A stretch of DNA of 64,000 bases, taken from the NCBI GenBank assembly GCA_029310945.1, contig JARJFC010000007.1, positions 59,715 to 123,714 of the forward strand. The letters run 5' to 3'. A program made the position numbers and the translations under genes. Origin of the DNA: Leptospira sp. 96542. Lineage in GTDB: Bacteria; Spirochaetota; Leptospiria; Leptospirales; Leptospiraceae. Below are positions 61,493 to 64,000 of the stretch, piece after piece. Within the stretch, counting starts at the first letter, position 1, and the number at the start of each line of letters is the position of its first letter. The notes under the pieces were generated by a model. It saw nothing but the letters and a program-made list of their open reading frames with translations, was not told where the DNA came from and searched no databases.

Positions 61493-63932
61493 GTGGGGGT
61501 TCGAGCTCCACGGAATCTACCTGCGGATTTACTATAGGTTTCCCATTCGCATCATAGGTTGTAATTTCAGATTCTTCTTCTTGGTCTTCATTTGAATTTT
61601 CTGCCTCAGGCATAACAACTGCTTCTTGTTTTGCGAAACCTGCTCTTTTTTTGGGGAGATCACCTATATAATAATACTGAGAAAATAAAGGAAAATTACA
61701 AAGATACTCAGGTGATGTTTCTAAAATTGTTCCGTCATCCGCACATACATCAACTTTTACATAATCTCCCACAAAATTTGGCACCAATTGGTTTCCCAAA
61801 CCCAATTTGGATTTTACGGATTGTATGTATCGTAACCAGATTCCACCTGAAACACCAGATCCTGAACCAGGAAATGGTGCCCCTTCATCATGCCCAACCC
61901 AAACAACCGTTACATTCCTTGGGGCGAGACCAGCAAACCATACGTCTCTAACTCCTTTTAGATCTTTCCATTTAGAATTTTTCACTTTCGGTGATTGAAC
62001 TGTACCTGTTTTGCCAGCAAAAATACCAACTTCACCTTCTTTTTTCTTTAAGGTCATTGTTCCTTCTTGGGTTAGTACTGATTCAAGTGTATTGATCGCC
62101 ATTGCACAGGCAACAGGATCTAATATTTGTTCGGTTACCATATCAGATTCATTATTATAAAATTCGTTTCCATCCAAATCGGTGATTTTAATTATTTTTC
62201 TTGGTGTAACTCTTTTGCCGCCATTTAAAAGAGTTGAATAAATTATAGAAAGTTCCATAGGACTGAGTTCACCAGAACCCAAAGCAAGAGATAAATTCCT
62301 CTGAAACCTCTCTTCTGCCTCTTCTTCTGGAATGGAGAGAATCATCGCCAATTTTTTTATAAAAAAAGGCAAACCTATTTCGTTTAACAATTTAACAGAT
62401 ACAGTATTGACCGACTGCGCCAATGCCTGCCTGACTGTGATATCACCTTTATAACCCTTATACCAATTCTTAGGTGAATACCCTGCAAAATTAAGTTTTT
62501 CATCTTTAATCTTAGAAGATGGATTTACAATTCGTTTTTCAAAAGCAAGTGCATACACAAGTGCTTTGATTGTGGATCCTGGTTGTCTCTTTGCCTCTTC
62601 TGCCCTATTAAACCGAAAAACGTTCGAAATTTTATATCCGCCAATGAGCGCCTCAATGTCTCCCGATTCTGGATCCATCGATACGAGTGAACCTGTCATT
62701 TGCGGCATAATCGATTGGGTGAGAGCATTTAGTTCTGTTTTATTCTTTTTCGCAAACTCTAATGCTTGTTTGTTTAAATCTGAACGAACAGAATCAACAC
62801 CAATCCTTAGTGCGTCTTCTGCAAACCTTTGTTTTTCTAAATCCAAGGTAGTATAAACAAGCAAACCTCTTTCTTCCAAGTCTTCATTTGAAAATTTCTC
62901 TAATATAAATCTACGTATTTCAGAATTAAAATCGGGTGCTAAATTGACTCTGAAGTCTTTATCTGCTCCAAACTTTCCAATTTCACTCGAAAAATGAATA
63001 TTCCCTTCTTCGTCTTTTGATTCTTTTATTTTATAAATGGTTCTAAATTTTTTCAAATTCAAATCAATTGATTCAGAAAACTTTAGCGGAATATTTTTGG
63101 GGTTAGGGTGTACTTCAGGATTATGCGCCATATCGTATAACACGCGCTTTTGTCGATTCAAAGCGATGCCTAAATTTCGGACTGGATTATAAACACTGGG
63201 GGCAGGTATAATTCCAACAAGGAGAGCCGCTTCCTCTGGACTCAGTTCGGAAGCTGGTTTACGGAAATAATAGCGAGACGCCTCTTCCACTCCTGTATTA
63301 CTCTCGCCCAAAAAAATTTGGTTCAAATACATTGCCAAAATTTCTTCTTTGCTATAATGGCTTTCGATATAAAAAGTACAATAAAGTTCAGTGAGTTTGT
63401 TGAATAAATTTCGTTTGCCGAGGTTCAGTGTTAGTTTGGCAAGTTGTTGAGAAATTGTAGAACCACCCTGTGATAACCTAAACTGCATTAGGTTGGTAAT
63501 GATTGCCCGAGCAATGGCCGTGTAATTAAGACCAGAATGATAAAAAAATTCCCGATCCTCCGAAGACAAAACTGCCCAAATGATTACGTGGTGTTTATTT
63601 AAATTGTCGGTTCGAATTGGGCGAAAATTTCTTCGATAGAATTCACCCATGACCTTACCACTTTGATCCAAAATTTTTATCGATTTTGGCTGAAAACTAT
63701 CATAAAAATTGGAAACTTCCGACCTATACTTTTCTAAAGATTTTTGAACTCTTGTTTCCTCTCCCGACCAAACGACGTAAGCCCCACCTAAAAAAAACAA
63801 AGAAACAAAAATACCTATGGCAAACCCAATGACAAAAATCGCAAATCTGCGAAGCCACAAAAACCGCATAATATCGACAATATGAAGGTATAATACTTTT
63901 AAAAAAATCTGGAATGTACTTTCTTGGTTCAT
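61449..63932 (-). CDS. Class A penicillin-binding protein (PBP1A-like)
   Basis: An 827-residue bifunctional peptidoglycan synthase. N-terminal membrane helix (about residue 30-55), transglycosylase GT51 domain (SSEDREFFYHSGLNYTAIAR, GGSTISQQLAKL), then transpeptidase with SxxK as STIK in PGSTIKALVY, SVN in AQSVNTVSVK and KTGT in AGKTGTVQ. The C-terminal Glu/Asp-rich tail and proline region extend past the active-site domain. Start at 63932 is preceded by GAAGAAG; a second ATG (63869) lies 21 residues on. Confidence 0.9.
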   Translation of the reverse strand: MNQESTFQIFLKVLYLHIVDIMRFLWLRRFAIFVIGFAIGIFVSLFFLGGAYVVWSGEETRVQKSLEKYRSEVSNFYDSFQPKSIKILDQSGKVMGEFYRRNFRPIRTDNLNKHHVIIWAVLSSEDREFFYHSGLNYTAIARAIITNLMQFRLSQGGSTISQQLAKLTLNLGKRNLFNKLTELYCTFYIESHYSKEEILAMYLNQIFLGESNTGVEEASRYYFRKPASELSPEEAALLVGIIPAPSVYNPVRNLGIALNRQKRVLYDMAHNPEVHPNPKNIPLKFSESIDLNLKKFRTIYKIKESKDEEGNIHFSSEIGKFGADKDFRVNLAPDFNSEIRRFILEKFSNEDLEERGLLVYTTLDLEKQRFAEDALRIGVDSVRSDLNKQALEFAKKNKTELNALTQSIMPQMTGSLVSMDPESGDIEALIGGYKISNVFRFNRAEEAKRQPGSTIKALVYALAFEKRIVNPSSKIKDEKLNFAGYSPKNWYKGYKGDITVRQALAQSVNTVSVKLLNEIGLPFFIKKLAMILSIPEEEAEERFQRNLSLALGSGELSPMELSIIYSTLLNGGKRVTPRKIIKITDLDGNEFYNNESDMVTEQILDPVACAMAINTLESVLTQEGTMTLKKKEGEVGIFAGKTGTVQSPKVKNSKWKDLKGVRDVWFAGLAPRNVTVVWVGHDEGAPFPGSGSGVSGGIWLRYIQSVKSKLGLGNQLVPNFVGDYVKVDVCADDGTILETSPEYLCNFPLFSQYYYIGDLPKKRAGFAKQEAVVMPEAENSNEDQEEESEITTYDANGKPIVNPQVDSVELEPPLIDNRKARQNEEIR

Positions 63933-63934
63933 TT

Positions 63935-64000
63935 CTATTTCTTCTTCAGTTTTGGAAACAACAGAGACACAACTTCTTCAAATTTTGAGACAGGAAAAAA
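63935..64000 (-). CDS. Partial C-terminus of an upstream gene
   Basis: A minus-strand frame enters from the right edge and ends TAG at 63935-63937. The visible tail reads FFPVSKFEEVVSLLFPKLKK and one more Lys. It ends 2 bp before the PBP start, so it is likely cotranscribed with it. Product not identifiable. Confidence 0.5.
   Translation of the reverse strand, partial: FFPVSKFEEVVSLLFPKLKKK

Noticed and set aside
1..64000. CRISPR arrays, transposase genes, tRNA genes, riboswitches
   Set aside because: I looked for regularly spaced repeats, DDE/IS-type proteins, cloverleafs and known riboswitch cores and saw none convincing. The repeats at 4.3-9 kb are not regularly spaced with spacers.

Overview
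The window looks like chromosome from a saprophyte-type Leptospira or close relative. DNA is AT-rich, proteins are typical of leptospires (7TM-DISM kinases, many exported Leptospira-type proteins, PilZ/GAF-like protein), and 5S rRNA genes stand alone with no 16S or 23S nearby. Two 5S genes lie 4 kb apart; as I recall, saprophytic leptospires carry two rrf genes and pathogens one. No prophage, transposase, CRISPR array or tRNA was seen.

Layout. 1-4250: partial NRAMP-type transporter, a flavin reductase plus FAD oxidoreductase pair, and a divergent TetR regulator with paired inverted repeats between them. 4250-9120: two minus-strand 5S genes bracketing two exported barrel-like proteins and a YceI protein, set in a mosaic of repeats that carry scars of the 5S 3' end. 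9200-17900: GyrI-like protein, a translationally coupled TonB-like/PrsW/hypothetical operon, glycyl-tRNA synthetase with a GNAT, a TPM protein, and an ankyrin-membrane protein with TetR under two strong palindromes. 18200-22200: secreted lipase, its probable Lif-type foldase, apolipoprotein N-acyltransferase and a small protein. 22200-32200: XPB/Ssl2-like domain protein, ABC1 kinase with FeoAB, a NeuB-type synthase, and hisB-hisH-hisA with a VKOR-DsbA fusion. 32200-48140: two sensor kinases, a rhomboid protease with a C-terminal Cys cluster, an FNR-like regulator, enoyl-CoA hydratase, a PilZ/GAF-like protein, a penicillin-acylase-family enzyme and a lytic transglycosylase. 48280-50920: three tandem paralogous secreted alpha/beta-hydrolase-like proteins. 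50970-56180: RND pump, TolC-like protein and DUF2892 protein next to a CstR-like repressor, with three similar inverted-repeat operators. 56200-64000: CoA-transferase, zinc-ribbon protein, MsbA-like ABC exporter, oligopeptide-binding lipoprotein, and a class A penicillin-binding protein.

The best candidates for an under-described system are: (1) the CstR-like/DUF2892/TolC/RND locus, where cysteine pattern, partner genes and operators point to persulfide or related thiol stress but no periplasmic adaptor is encoded; (2) the 5S-centred repeat mosaic; (3) the palindrome-controlled ankyrin-TetR operon; and (4) the triplicated hydrolases with a patch of gene conversion. All functional calls rest on motif reading by eye; no database search was run.
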